Below are positions 1 to 8,539 of a DNA stretch of 64,000 nucleotides, one piece after another. Location of the stretch: contig CBFIAU010000011.1 in assembly GCA_965660675.1 (NCBI GenBank), positions 1-64,000 on the forward strand, read 5' to 3'. The notes under the pieces were generated by a model. It saw only the letters and a program-made list of their open reading frames with translations. It made no database searches and was not told where the DNA came from. This stretch comes from UBA12202 sp002691725 (GTDB taxonomy: Bacteria > Pseudomonadota > Alphaproteobacteria > Puniceispirillales > UBA1172). Numbering within the stretch: position 1 is the stretch's first letter; each line of letters begins with the position of its first letter. Position numbers and translations under genes: made by a program.

Positions 1-121
1 AATGGCAGGTTTCCACGCGTTACTCACCCGTGCGCCACTAGATCCGAAGATCTCGTTCGACTTGCATGTGTTAAGCATGCCGCCAGCGTTCGTTCTGAGC
101 CAGGATCAAACTCTTAGGTTA
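1..121 (-). rRNA. rrs: 16S ribosomal RNA, 5' end (partial)
   Basis: The reverse complement begins with the universal 16S 5' region: AGAGTTTGATCCTGGCTCAG is followed by the conserved AACGAACGCTGGCGGCATGC block and the GTGAGTAACGCGTGG motif. Only about 120 bases are in the window; the rest lies beyond the left edge. The 5' end is placed near 121 by counting back from the AAGAG that corresponds to E. coli positions 7-11. The helix-6 region is short, as in many alphaproteobacteria. Confidence 0.97.
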
Positions 122-310
122 GACTTGATCGAATAAACGATCAGACCCACCCAAAAAAATCCATGACTTAATTAGCGTAGATTCATGGGTGGTATAATAT
201 ATTTATACCAGACGGCACATTGTCATGTGCACCGCCGCCCACGAATCCCTTCCAAATCATACTTACCATCTCAAAAAGCTCGTCAGCACATAATGGCTGG
301 CGTGGAGCGG
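122..310 (-). other. rRNA operon leader with two inverted repeats
   Basis: This is the untranslated stretch between the predicted rRNA promoter and the 16S 5' end. It holds a perfect 8-bp inverted repeat with a 5-base AT loop (190-197 with 203-210) and a 6-bp inverted repeat with a 4-base loop (215-220 with 225-230). Leaders like this usually carry antitermination and RNase III processing signals; which role these hairpins play is inference. Confidence 0.5.
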
Positions 311-339
311 TTTATTGCGTATCCTGCTCCGGTTGTCAA
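311..339 (-). promoter_or_regulatory. probable rRNA operon promoter
   Basis: Read on the minus strand there is a perfect -35 TTGACA (334-339), a 17-base spacer and AATAAA (311-316) as a -10 candidate, pointing toward the 16S gene. The -35 and the spacing are ideal; the -10 is only a fair match to TATAAT. Transcription would start near 304. Confidence 0.6.
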
Positions 340-646
340 ACCCTAAATGCAAAAAAAATGTAAATAATTAAAATGAGGGATAAACCCTATTATTTGGGTA
401 ATCTTTGCAAAGGATTTCAGCATCCAGTAATGATAATATTACTTGATTATTATTCATCATCAGACAATATATCCATCTTAGTGATCGGCATAAGTATTGC
501 AATGGTCAATACACGTGATTCTAACATATTAAAATTAGGGTTTGTAAAAAAGTCTACATTCCAGTATGTTGTGGCACTTAGTTAATTTATTAGCATATGA
601 TTAGGTAGCAAAGTGCGGTTAACGTTATGGAATCAGGATCGCTGAC
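340..646. other. AT-rich intergenic region, no gene supported
   Basis: Between the rRNA promoter and the M23 peptidase gene the sequence is AT-rich. A 70-codon open frame at 373-585 has no ribosome binding site and no recognisable composition, so I do not call it. The region probably holds the promoter of the downstream peptidase gene, but no convincing -35/-10 pair was found. Confidence 0.5.
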
Positions 647-2095
647 ATGAATAACAAGATGAATACTCAGTTTCAGATGTCTTATCTCTATCGCTGGAAG
701 CAAAATATGCTGAAAACTTCGGCTTTTTTAACGATATTTTCGGCGATTCTCTTATTTTTAGTATCATTCGCGCAGGCGGCTGAAAATCAAAATACTGCTC
801 TTGATGCTGATCCTCCTATTATTCTCAGCAGTTATGGCATTGTTTTGCCGCAACCGCGCCCTGACCCGCGAAGCATATTTCCCGAAACCGAACCATCGCT
901 TAGTATTTTTATTGAAGTCCAGTCAGGGATTTCAATCGATACAGATGAACGTCTCTATAAGCTCAAATCGGGTGAGGGATTATCTAACCTCCTTAAGCGC
1001 GCCGGTTTTAGCAGTGATATGCGCAAAACTGCCATTCAGCATATTAAATCACATCGCTCTTTACGGCGGCTTCCTGTCGGCTTCCCTGTCTATGCTATTG
1101 CGCCCACGGATAACACGCCTGGCGGCATTCGGATATCAATAGACGAAGAACAAGACCTTAGTCTCTATTATAATATGGAAGACGAAGAATGGCGTAGCAT
1201 CCGTAGCTATCGTCCATATGAATATTACCTGACATATATTTCCGGCAATATTGATGATTCGCTTTATAAATCGGGCATAAATGCCGGAATGACCGATGCT
1301 ACCTTTAATGAATTCATCCATATCATGAGTTTTAGTGTCGATTTTCAGCGGCAGATTAGAAGAGGCGATCAGTTCGAAGCCCTAATTGAATATCGCCGTG
1401 ATCTTGTCACTGGCAAAAATGTCCATGGTGGTCAGATTTATTATTTATCCATGGTGCTGTCGGGTGAGAAGATTGAATATTATCGGCATCAACAAAGTGA
1501 TGGCGGCGTTGGCTATTATGACCGTAAAGGCGTCTCTGCCTATCGCACATTAATGCGAACACCCATTAACGGCGCCCGCCTGTCATCTGGCTTCGGCAAT
1601 CGCAAGCATCCTGTCTTAGGCTACACAAAGGCGCATCGCGGAGCTGATTTCGCTGCTCCTACGGGAACACCAATCATGGCGGCAGGTGATGGTTTGATTG
1701 AATATGCCGGATGGAATGGCAGTTATGGCCGCTATGTTCGCATTGCTCATAATGGAACCTTCAAAACAGCATATGCCCATATGTCTGGTATTAAAAAAGG
1801 CGTCCGTTCAGGAGCACGTGTTAATCAGGGAGAAATCATTGGTTATGTCGGCTCAACCGGACGTTCGACCGGGCCACATTTGCATTATGAGATTCTTGTT
1901 AATGGCAGACATGTTAACCCTATAACCGTTGAGCTACCATCAGGTTCACCTTTGACAAAAATTGAAAAGATACGGCTTGCTCAGAATATTGAGATCATAT
2001 CTAAAGAGATGTCATCGCGGGGCATTATTAACTTTGCTTCAAACCAGTTTTCTGACCGATTAGCCGCGAATACCCATACGATTGAAATAAAATAA
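647..2095 (+). CDS. M23 family murein metallopeptidase
   Basis: Secreted or membrane-anchored zinc endopeptidase that should cleave peptide cross-links in murein, in the MepM/NlpD class. An N-terminal hydrophobic segment (about residues 21-44) ends in a signal-peptidase-like AQA-A. A middle region of about 200 residues resembles the LysM/OapA-type part of such proteins. The C-terminal M23 (LytM) domain covers about 305-430. Zinc ligands are visible: H330 and D334 in HRGAD, and H413 in HLHYE; the catalytic histidine is H378 in YAHM. The start is set by AGGA at 635-638, eight bases before ATG. The gene stands alone, divergent from the rRNA operon. With all catalytic residues present it should be an active enzyme rather than an EnvC-like activator. 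Confidence 0.9.
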   Translation: MNNKMNTQFQMSYLYRWKQNMLKTSAFLTIFSAILLFLVSFAQAAENQNTALDADPPIILSSYGIVLPQPRPDPRSIFPETEPSLSIFIEVQSGISIDTDERLYKLKSGEGLSNLLKRAGFSSDMRKTAIQHIKSHRSLRRLPVGFPVYAIAPTDNTPGGIRISIDEEQDLSLYYNMEDEEWRSIRSYRPYEYYLTYISGNIDDSLYKSGINAGMTDATFNEFIHIMSFSVDFQRQIRRGDQFEALIEYRRDLVTGKNVHGGQIYYLSMVLSGEKIEYYRHQQSDGGVGYYDRKGVSAYRTLMRTPINGARLSSGFGNRKHPVLGYTKAHRGADFAAPTGTPIMAAGDGLIEYAGWNGSYGRYVRIAHNGTFKTAYAHMSGIKKGVRSGARVNQGEIIGYVGSTGRSTGPHLHYEILVNGRHVNPITVELPSGSPLTKIEKIRLAQNIEIISKEMSSRGIINFASNQFSDRLAANTHTIEIK

Positions 2096-2134
2096 TGATT
2101 GAAAGTCGTGACGCAATCTAGCGAGAACTTGCTT

Positions 2135-2247
2135 TAGCTCGCGCTTATTGAAGCTGGCCTTTATTGTAGCTGGCTCTTATTTTAGTTAGCGCAATTTAGC
2201 TGGCCCCATTTAACTGGCCCAATTTAGCTGGCTCTTATTTTAGCTGG
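2135..2247. repeat. degenerate tandem repeat, 14-17 bp units
   Basis: About eight imperfect units built on TAGCTGGC plus a T/A-rich tail (CTTATTTT or CCAATTT) run head to tail between the convergent M23 and DUF4167 genes. Three central units (2184-2225) are exactly 14 bp; the flanking ones are 16-17 bp. The stop codon of the DUF4167 gene (2240-2242) lies inside the last full unit. Confidence 0.75.
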
Positions 2248-2740
2248 CAAGTGTCGAGGGCTGATCTTTATCTTTGTCATCATTGTTTTCGATTGTGCCA
2301 GCATCTGAACCCGTGCCACCTTCATCGTCAGCGGCATCTGGTGCTGTCGCTTTATCTGCGGCAGAACTACTGCTCTGATCATTATCTCGGCCATTAGCAC
2401 TAGCTTCGCTGGCATTATCCTCATGCTCGGAGGAGCCGGATGATAGCGGCGGTTGTTGCTGTGATTGCCGCCGATCTTCCATATTTGCCATGATGGTGCT
2501 ATGGACACGGAAATAATGATCTGCATATTGATAATAGGCTTCAGCAGTGATGCGTTCACCTGCGGCAGAAGATTCATTTCCTAGAGAGGTGTATTTTTCA
2601 TGCAATTGTTGCGCGTTTCCTCGTAAGCGGACATCAGGCCCATTTGAGTCTAATGTTGTGTTACGATTGATTTGACCGAAGTTATTATTTCTACGGCCAC
2701 CACGCCCACGCTGCCGCGTGTTCTTTCCAGACTGTCTCAT
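2240..2740 (-). CDS. DUF4167 domain-containing protein
   Basis: A 166-residue protein of the alphaproteobacterial DUF4167 family. The basic N-terminus is rich in arginine, glycine and asparagine (residues 1-25), suggesting nucleic-acid binding. The conserved core (about 35-80) includes LHEKYTSLG and AEAYYQYADHYFR. The C-terminal half (90-166) is low-complexity, Ser/Asp/Glu/Ala-rich and probably disordered. Position next to prmC and prfA is the usual alphaproteobacterial context. Function is not established; an RNA- or ribosome-linked role is only suggested by the neighbours and the basic tail. The last codons fall in the tandem repeat at 2135-2247, so the C-terminus may be variable. Confidence 0.85.
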   Translation of the reverse strand: MRQSGKNTRQRGRGGRRNNNFGQINRNTTLDSNGPDVRLRGNAQQLHEKYTSLGNESSAAGERITAEAYYQYADHYFRVHSTIMANMEDRRQSQQQPPLSSGSSEHEDNASEASANGRDNDQSSSSAADKATAPDAADDEGGTGSDAGTIENNDDKDKDQPSTLAS

Positions 2741-2883
2741 AAATTTTTACCTAAAATAATTGAACCTTCACCGAAAAGAAGGCGTTTCTGCCGTTAAAGT
2801 TAATCGGGAAATTCGGTAGTCATCTCATGACTAGGTATTTACATTACTGATCAATGATAGCGATATCAAGCATAAATTTACGA

Positions 2884-3738
2884 TTATTGCATCTTAATTA
2901 GACCCAAGACACGGATAATACCTGACAAATCACGCCATTGCTGGTGACATATCAGCCCAACATCTTGTGCTAAAGCAATGACAGAACAGTCCTGACCTTT
3001 GCCAATTTCGACTAATGCCATGCCTTCAGGCTTCAGACGGGCACTGATTTTGGGCAAGATCACTCGCCATGCCGCATACCCATCGGAGCCACCATCTAAT
3101 GCCAGCGGCGGATCATAATCGCGCACCTCTGATTTAAGCGCTTTTATGTCATTAGTCGGAATATAAGGCGGATTGCTGATAATAATATCGGCTTTCATAT
3201 CCTTCTTAATCGCGGCACACCAATCTGAGACAACATATCGCGCCCGCTTGTTAAGCTGATGGTAGCGCGCATTAGCCGTGGCGGTTGTGATAGCATCCGG
3301 GCTTTTATCAAGGCCAATGCCTGATGCCTCATGCCATTCAGAGAGGATGGCAAGCAATAAGCATCCTGAGCCTGTGCCATAATCCATGATAAGCGGCGCC
3401 GTGGGCTGATGCTTTTGTTGCTCTAAAGCCGCTGCCACTAGTGTTTCACTATCAGGTCTGGGATCAAGACAATCAGGCGATAAGTCAAAGCGCATCGACC
3501 AGAACTCACGCCAGCCTCTGATCCGTGATATTGGCGCGCCTGCAAGGCGCCGCGCCAACATCGCGTCAAGCCGCGCCATCGTATCAGCATCAAGCACCAT
3601 ATCTTCATGCGCATAGACTTGCCGGTCTTGCCCTAAAGCCAGCCCCACCAACAGCCTGGCATCCAGTAAAGGCATTTCAATATCTGCCATCTTGAGTTGA
3701 GCAGTCAGCTGAGATAGCAAAGCTCCAAGCGTCGTCAA
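2884..3738 (-). CDS. prmC: peptide chain release factor N5-glutamine methyltransferase
   Basis: PrmC (HemK) transfers a methyl group from S-adenosylmethionine to the glutamine of the GGQ motif of release factors RF1 and RF2. The SAM-binding motif GTGSGC is at residues 121-126 and the substrate-binding NPPY at 189-192. The length of 284 residues is typical. The start appears to be TTG (3736-3738): a GAGG ribosome binding site overlapping the prfA stop codon lies eight bases upstream, and no better ATG exists. It follows prfA by ten bases, so the enzyme and its substrate are co-transcribed and probably translationally coupled. Confidence 0.95.
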   Translation of the reverse strand: MTTLGALLSQLTAQLKMADIEMPLLDARLLVGLALGQDRQVYAHEDMVLDADTMARLDAMLARRLAGAPISRIRGWREFWSMRFDLSPDCLDPRPDSETLVAAALEQQKHQPTAPLIMDYGTGSGCLLLAILSEWHEASGIGLDKSPDAITTATANARYHQLNKRARYVVSDWCAAIKKDMKADIIISNPPYIPTNDIKALKSEVRDYDPPLALDGGSDGYAAWRVILPKISARLKPEGMALVEIGKGQDCSVIALAQDVGLICHQQWRDLSGIIRVLGLIKMQ

Positions 3739-3748
3739 GATTGTATCC

Positions 3749-4825
3749 TCATGCGTTTGAGGCGAGCGCCGCCGCCTGATCTTCGGTGATCAGAGCATCA
3801 ATCATTTCATCGAGATTTTCCCCTGCCAGTATCTTTTCCAGCTTATATAGGGTGAGATTAATCCGGTGATCGGTGACGCGGCCCTGGGGGAAGTTATAGG
3901 TGCGTATCCGCTCCGACCTGTCCCCTGACCCGACCTGCCCTTTGCGTGATGCCGCCCGTTCAGCCTCAGCGCGTGCCCGCTCAGCGTCATATATTCTCGC
4001 ACGCAGGATTTTCATCGCTTTAGCACGGTTTTTATGCTGTGATTTTTCATCCTGCTGGCTGACAACAATTCCGGTTGGTATATGGGTAATCCGAACCGCG
4101 GAATCGGTTGTATTGACCGACTGACCGCCAGGGCCTGAAGCACGAAAGACATCTATTCTTAAATCTTGATCATCTAGCGTCACGTCAACATCTTCGGCTT
4201 CGGGCAGAACCGCTACCGTTGCCGCCGATGTATGGATACGCCCGCCTGCCTCAGTTTCCGGCACGCGCTGCACCCGATGAACACCTGATTCAAACTTTAG
4301 CCGCGCAAAGACACTATTGCCAGTGATCGTAGCAGAGGCTTCTTTATAGCCGCCTATTCCGGTTTCAGAGATTTCAAGCACCTCAAATCGCCAGCCCTGA
4401 TTGGCGGCAAAACGCTGATACATAGCAAACAAATCAGCAGCAAATAACGCCGCCTCATCACCACCTGTTCCGGCACGGACTTCTAAAATAGCGTTACGCG
4501 CATCATCTTTATCTTTTGGCAGCAGCATAATCTTCAACGCATGTTCAGCGTTTTCCAACCCTGCTTCAAGCGTCTCTATTTCTTCTTCTGCCATGGCTAT
4601 GATATCCGCATCGCCATCGGCTTCGGCTAATAATGCCTGTGCCGAAACTAAATTGGCGGTCATGGATTGCACCTGTTCCGCTTGTTCGGCAATGGGGCGC
4701 AAATCTGATAACTCTTTGGATAATTGCATCATCTCATCTGATGACATATTGCCAGCATCATTGAGCTGATTTTCGATATCCTGCCGACGTTCTAATATTC
4801 GCGCCAAATTGGTTTGTATTGACAT
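3749..4825 (-). CDS. prfA: peptide chain release factor 1
   Basis: RF1 recognises UAA and UAG stop codons and triggers peptidyl-tRNA hydrolysis in the ribosome. The codon-recognition tripeptide of the PxT class is seen as PET at residues 189-191, and the catalytic GGQ is at 233-235 in SGPGGQSVNT. The 358 residues match the family. AAGGA precedes the ATG. It sits 38 bases after hisS and ten bases before prmC, forming hisS-prfA-prmC. Many stop codons in this window are TAA or TAG, consistent with a working RF1. Confidence 0.97.
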   Translation of the reverse strand: MSIQTNLARILERRQDIENQLNDAGNMSSDEMMQLSKELSDLRPIAEQAEQVQSMTANLVSAQALLAEADGDADIIAMAEEEIETLEAGLENAEHALKIMLLPKDKDDARNAILEVRAGTGGDEAALFAADLFAMYQRFAANQGWRFEVLEISETGIGGYKEASATITGNSVFARLKFESGVHRVQRVPETEAGGRIHTSAATVAVLPEAEDVDVTLDDQDLRIDVFRASGPGGQSVNTTDSAVRITHIPTGIVVSQQDEKSQHKNRAKAMKILRARIYDAERARAEAERAASRKGQVGSGDRSERIRTYNFPQGRVTDHRINLTLYKLEKILAGENLDEMIDALITEDQAAALASNA

Positions 4826-4863
4826 TGTGGATTGTCCTTATCTTCAACTTAAAATATGGGGAC

Positions 4864-6111
4864 TTAAACGATTTGGCGCATGAAATGGGAGCCGAGATCA
4901 TCTATGGCAATCTCACTCTGCTGACCATCAGCCATGGATCGCAACATAACGACATTGCGCGCCGCTTCATCATCACCAAGGATAACAACATATCGCGCCT
5001 TGAGCCGATCAGCGCGCTTCATTTGCTTGCCTAAATTGGTAGCATATGCGGTTTCAACCCGAAGCCCATGGTCACGAAGCGGCATGGCAAGCCGAAACAA
5101 TGTCGCCATATGCACATCAGACATGCCAATCATCATCACATCAACAGGCTTTAGCGGCGGGATATCCGACAACATAGCCAGCCGTTCAATGCCAGCCGCC
5201 CAGCCAACACCACTGACATCACCGCCACCCAGCATAGCCGCCAGGCCATCATAGCGGCCGCCAGCCATGACAGTCCCCTGCGCCCCCAGAGCATCGGTTA
5301 TAAACTCAAATGTCGTATGCCCATAATAATCAAGCCCGCGAACAAGCCGCGAATTAATCTGATAGGGAATATTGACCGCATCAAGATAACCGCGAGTCGC
5401 CGCAAAGTGATCTTGTGAGGACGGGTTAAGATAATCGCTTAAGTCAGGAGCATTAACCAAAATGGCCTGATCCCCCGCATCCTTGCTGTCAAGAATGCGA
5501 AGCGGGTTTAAGTCTAGCCGCCGTTGGCTGTCCTCTGATAAGGCGGTTTTATGATCACTCAGATAATCCACCAAGGCCTGCCTGTAAGCCGAGCGGCTTT
5601 CCATATCGCCCAAAGTGTTGAGATGCAAAACACAATGCGTCGCCACCGCAAGCTGATTGAGGATCATATGGCCAAGCGCGATCACCTCAGCGTCACCAAT
5701 AGCAGAGGGGACGCCAAGTAACTCAACCCCGATTTGATGAAACTGCCGCATCCGGCCTTTCTGTGGGCGTTCATAACGAAACATCGGGCCAGCATAAAAA
5801 TATTTCTGGGGCAATGTCTGGGTCAAGCCCGCGCTGATCAGTGCCCGAACCGCGCCTGCTGTGCCTTCGGGGCGCAGCGTTAAGCTGTCGCCGCCACGGT
5901 CTGCAAATGAATAGGTTTCTTTTGATACAACATCACTGGCCTCCCCTAAAGGCCGGGCAAACACCTCTGTGAACTCAAATATAGGAGTCGCCATTTCCTC
6001 ATAACCAAAGCTAAGGCTGACTGATCTGGCCGTATCGGTCACATGGCGGTGGCCGTTCATAACGTCAGGCAAAAGGTCTGTCGTCCCGCGTGGTGATTGC
6101 AATTTTGCCAT
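4864..6111 (-). CDS. hisS: histidine--tRNA ligase
   Basis: Class II synthetase that charges tRNA-His with histidine. Motif 2 is at about 111-130 (FRYERPQKGRMRQFHQ), the histidine-specific RGLDYY at 258-263, GGRYDGL at 284-290, and motif 3 GVGWAAGIERL at 301-311. The C-terminal anticodon-binding domain occupies about 322-410. The 415 residues are normal. It is the upstream member of the hisS-prfA-prmC group and follows ispG. Confidence 0.97.
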   Translation of the reverse strand: MAKLQSPRGTTDLLPDVMNGHRHVTDTARSVSLSFGYEEMATPIFEFTEVFARPLGEASDVVSKETYSFADRGGDSLTLRPEGTAGAVRALISAGLTQTLPQKYFYAGPMFRYERPQKGRMRQFHQIGVELLGVPSAIGDAEVIALGHMILNQLAVATHCVLHLNTLGDMESRSAYRQALVDYLSDHKTALSEDSQRRLDLNPLRILDSKDAGDQAILVNAPDLSDYLNPSSQDHFAATRGYLDAVNIPYQINSRLVRGLDYYGHTTFEFITDALGAQGTVMAGGRYDGLAAMLGGGDVSGVGWAAGIERLAMLSDIPPLKPVDVMMIGMSDVHMATLFRLAMPLRDHGLRVETAYATNLGKQMKRADRLKARYVVILGDDEAARNVVMLRSMADGQQSEIAIDDLGSHFMRQIV

Positions 6112-6140
6112 TATTAATCTTCCTTAATTTGATCTACCTT

Positions 6141-6210
6141 TTAGTCATTTCGGGCAGGTCATCTCGGGTTAGTTATTTTGGGTTAGTCATTTTGGGTTGG
6201 TCATCTCGGG
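6141..6210. repeat. five exact-length 14-bp tandem repeats
   Basis: Five consecutive 14-base units (6141, 6155, 6169, 6183, 6197) share the form TTAGTCATTTTGGG with a few substitutions and no indels. The stop codon of ispG (6173-6175) is inside the third unit, so the last seven or so codons of ispG are repeat-derived. Both neighbouring genes, ispG and hisS, are read on the minus strand across this junction. Confidence 0.92.
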
Positions 6211-7306
6211 CACGTTGGATAGCCTCAGCCCGGTCCTCGACCAGCGCGACAACATGATCAACCAGATCACCGTTTTGAAGCCTATGGTCAGCCATGCCAG
6301 ACAGATATATCTGATGCGTATCTTTGCCGCCACCTGTTAATCCGATATCTGTCAACCGCGCCTCACCCGGGCCATTAACCACACATCCGATGATAGATAC
6401 GGTAATAGGCTCATTAATATGCGCTAGCCTATCTTCAATCTCACGAACTGAGCTGATCACATCAAATTGCTGCCGTGAACATGATGGGCAAGAGATCACC
6501 GTCACCCCGCGATGCCGCAAACCAAGTGATTTCAGCATTTCAAAGCCAACTTTGACTTCTTCAACCGGATCAGCAGATAAAGATACCCTTATCGTATCGC
6601 CAATACCTGACCATAATAAATTGCCAAGCCCGATAGATGATTTTACCGTTCCGGCACGCAAGCCTCCCGCCTCAGTGATGCCAATATGGAGCGGGCAATC
6701 AATCGCATCCGCCAAGCCATGATAAGCAGCAACAGCTAGAAATACGTCTGATGCCTTAACCGATATCTTGAAGTCATGAAAATCTTTATCCTGCAATAGG
6801 CTGGCATGATAGAGCGCCGATTCTACTAACGCATCAGGGCAAGGTTCACCATATTTTTCGAGCAAGTTTCTTTCCAGTGAGCCGCCATTAACCCCAATCC
6901 GCATAGAACAGCCATGATCACGAGCCGCTTTAATGACCTCAGCCACCCGATCTGATGAACCAATATTGCCCGGATTTATCCGGAGACAAGCAGCACCAGC
7001 CTTGGCCGCTTCAAGGGCGCGCCGATAATGAAAATGAATATCCGCAATAATAGGAACAGGGCTTTCCTTGACAATGGTTTTAAGCGCCGCCGTGCTATCT
7101 TCGTCAGGACATGAAACCCGCACCAGATCAGCACCAGCCTCAGCCGCGCGATTGATCTGATCAAGTGTTGCCGCCGCATCAGAAGTAGGCGTATTAGTCA
7201 TGGTCTGCACAGAAATCGGAGCATCACCCCCAACCGCAACATCACCAACCATAATCTGCCGTGATTTACGCCGCTGAATATCGCGATACGGGCGATAATT
7301 TGTCAT
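6173..7306 (-). CDS. ispG: 4-hydroxy-3-methylbut-2-en-1-yl diphosphate synthase (flavodoxin)
   Basis: IspG (GcpE) is the penultimate enzyme of the MEP isoprenoid pathway. It reduces methylerythritol cyclodiphosphate to HMBPP using a 4Fe-4S cluster. Cluster ligands are visible as C273 and C276 in SCPSCS and C308 in GCVVNGPGE, followed by the conserved glutamate at 315. The start at 7306 is chosen because GGAGAGG lies seven bases upstream; the frame could extend 21 codons further without a binding site. The final residues (about DQPKMTNPK) come from the 14-bp tandem repeat at 6141-6210 and are unlikely to be conserved. Confidence 0.96.
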   Translation of the reverse strand: MTNYRPYRDIQRRKSRQIMVGDVAVGGDAPISVQTMTNTPTSDAAATLDQINRAAEAGADLVRVSCPDEDSTAALKTIVKESPVPIIADIHFHYRRALEAAKAGAACLRINPGNIGSSDRVAEVIKAARDHGCSMRIGVNGGSLERNLLEKYGEPCPDALVESALYHASLLQDKDFHDFKISVKASDVFLAVAAYHGLADAIDCPLHIGITEAGGLRAGTVKSSIGLGNLLWSGIGDTIRVSLSADPVEEVKVGFEMLKSLGLRHRGVTVISCPSCSRQQFDVISSVREIEDRLAHINEPITVSIIGCVVNGPGEARLTDIGLTGGGKDTHQIYLSGMADHRLQNGDLVDHVVALVEDRAEAIQRARDDQPKMTNPK

Positions 7307-7409
7307 ATCAATACCTCTCCACATGATTTTTAGCACATGTTTAGCGCGCTGGACAAATGCAATGGCCATTGCGCCAACTCGGTTAATCCTAAATCATATT
7401 AACAATGTT

Positions 7410-8438
7410 TTAATTATTGTTCCGAAGCAAGGTATCAATGGGTTTCTTTTCCAGAACTTGTCCGGCATCGCCTAATGCTACCCATGGCTCATCTTGATCC
7501 ACAAACCCAAGGCTGATAGCACCCGCATTACCAGTGGTCAGAGCATAATTCTGATCAGTTGGGAGTGCAATGGTTTCACCAGTTATCATTAGCTTGGCAA
7601 CAACCTTATCCCCAAGCGGTGATGATACCTCAACCCAAGCATCAGCTAATGCTATAATGGCTAATCCTTCGGGTAAGGTCGGAGATGCTTCTAAAACGCT
7701 ATCCTGGCTCTTGTCTTGTGAGGCATAGGCTTTGATTGATGAGGCCGAAGGTGAGGCTAAGGATGCGGCCAGAGATGCGTTTGGTGTTTCTGCTGACTCT
7801 GACCCTGGCGCAATATCTCTATCTGCTGTCTGCTCTGCATCAATCGATTGATTATCGGCAAAACCAGCATCTGATATTTCAGTTTCGACAATTTCTGGCG
7901 CTATCCCAGAATCCACATTAGCATCCACATCAGACACGGGTTCCAGTGACGCATTGCTGGCAGTCTGATTTAGAACTGGCGTTGATATCGTATCCTCAGC
8001 AAGCTCTTGATCACCACTTAATCCAACGTCGGGGATATAGTCACCTCGCATAAAATACCAGCCAGTATAAGAAATAACGATAAGAAGAACGCCAATCATG
8101 ATTATATTGCGCCATTCATTGCCTTCTGACGTTTTGGCTTCCACAAAAACGTATTCGGGCTGGAGATCGGTTGATGACATGCCTGCAATTAAAGTCTGGC
8201 AGAGCGCATCAGACTCAAGAGATAGCAATTTTGCATAAGACCGAACAAAGCCAAGAACATAAGTTGCTCCGGGCAATTTATCACGGTCACCAGTCTCAAG
8301 ATGCTCAAGATATTTAACAGAGATACGCAACCGTTCCGAAATCTCAGAGAGAGAGAACCCCTGCGCCAGGCGCGCCGCCTTCAATTCTTCACCAACAGCT
8401 ATAAAAGGGTTTATATCAACGGCGTTAGAATCCATCAT
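7410..8438 (-). CDS. RodZ-like helix-turn-helix membrane protein
   Basis: The domain order is that of RodZ: an N-terminal Cro/CI-type helix-turn-helix (about residues 15-75, GEELKAARLAQGFSLSEIS), one transmembrane helix (about 111-130), a long acidic and Ser/Ala-rich linker (about 140-245), and a C-terminal DUF4115 beta domain (about 255-330). RodZ links the MreB cytoskeleton to the cell-wall elongation machinery. In alphaproteobacteria such proteins often sit next to ispG, as here. Two adjacent ATG codons are possible starts; the second (8435) has slightly better spacing from GAGG. Assignment to RodZ rests on architecture, so specific function is moderately sure. Confidence 0.8.
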   Translation of the reverse strand: MMDSNAVDINPFIAVGEELKAARLAQGFSLSEISERLRISVKYLEHLETGDRDKLPGATYVLGFVRSYAKLLSLESDALCQTLIAGMSSTDLQPEYVFVEAKTSEGNEWRNIIMIGVLLIVISYTGWYFMRGDYIPDVGLSGDQELAEDTISTPVLNQTASNASLEPVSDVDANVDSGIAPEIVETEISDAGFADNQSIDAEQTADRDIAPGSESAETPNASLAASLASPSASSIKAYASQDKSQDSVLEASPTLPEGLAIIALADAWVEVSSPLGDKVVAKLMITGETIALPTDQNYALTTGNAGAISLGFVDQDEPWVALGDAGQVLEKKPIDTLLRNNN

Positions 8439-8539
8439 GCCTCACAAAAAATCTCATGTATTTCTTACATAAAATTAAGCTTAACTTAACTTTTAATTAT
8501 TTAAAGGTCAAATATATCTTAAATCCCGGTTATCCTTCC

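Noticed and set aside
373..585. 70-codon plus-strand frame between the rRNA promoter and the M23 gene
   Set aside because: No ribosome binding site, AT-driven composition and no recognisable motif; most likely chance.
2224..2577. 117-codon frame on the same strand as the DUF4167 gene, in another frame
   Set aside because: Methionine/lysine-rich out-of-frame reading of a low-complexity region.
6141..6210. Possible CRISPR array or transcription-factor array
   Set aside because: Units are contiguous with no spacers, and coding sequence runs through them; a CRISPR is excluded and an operator at the 3' end of a gene is unlikely.
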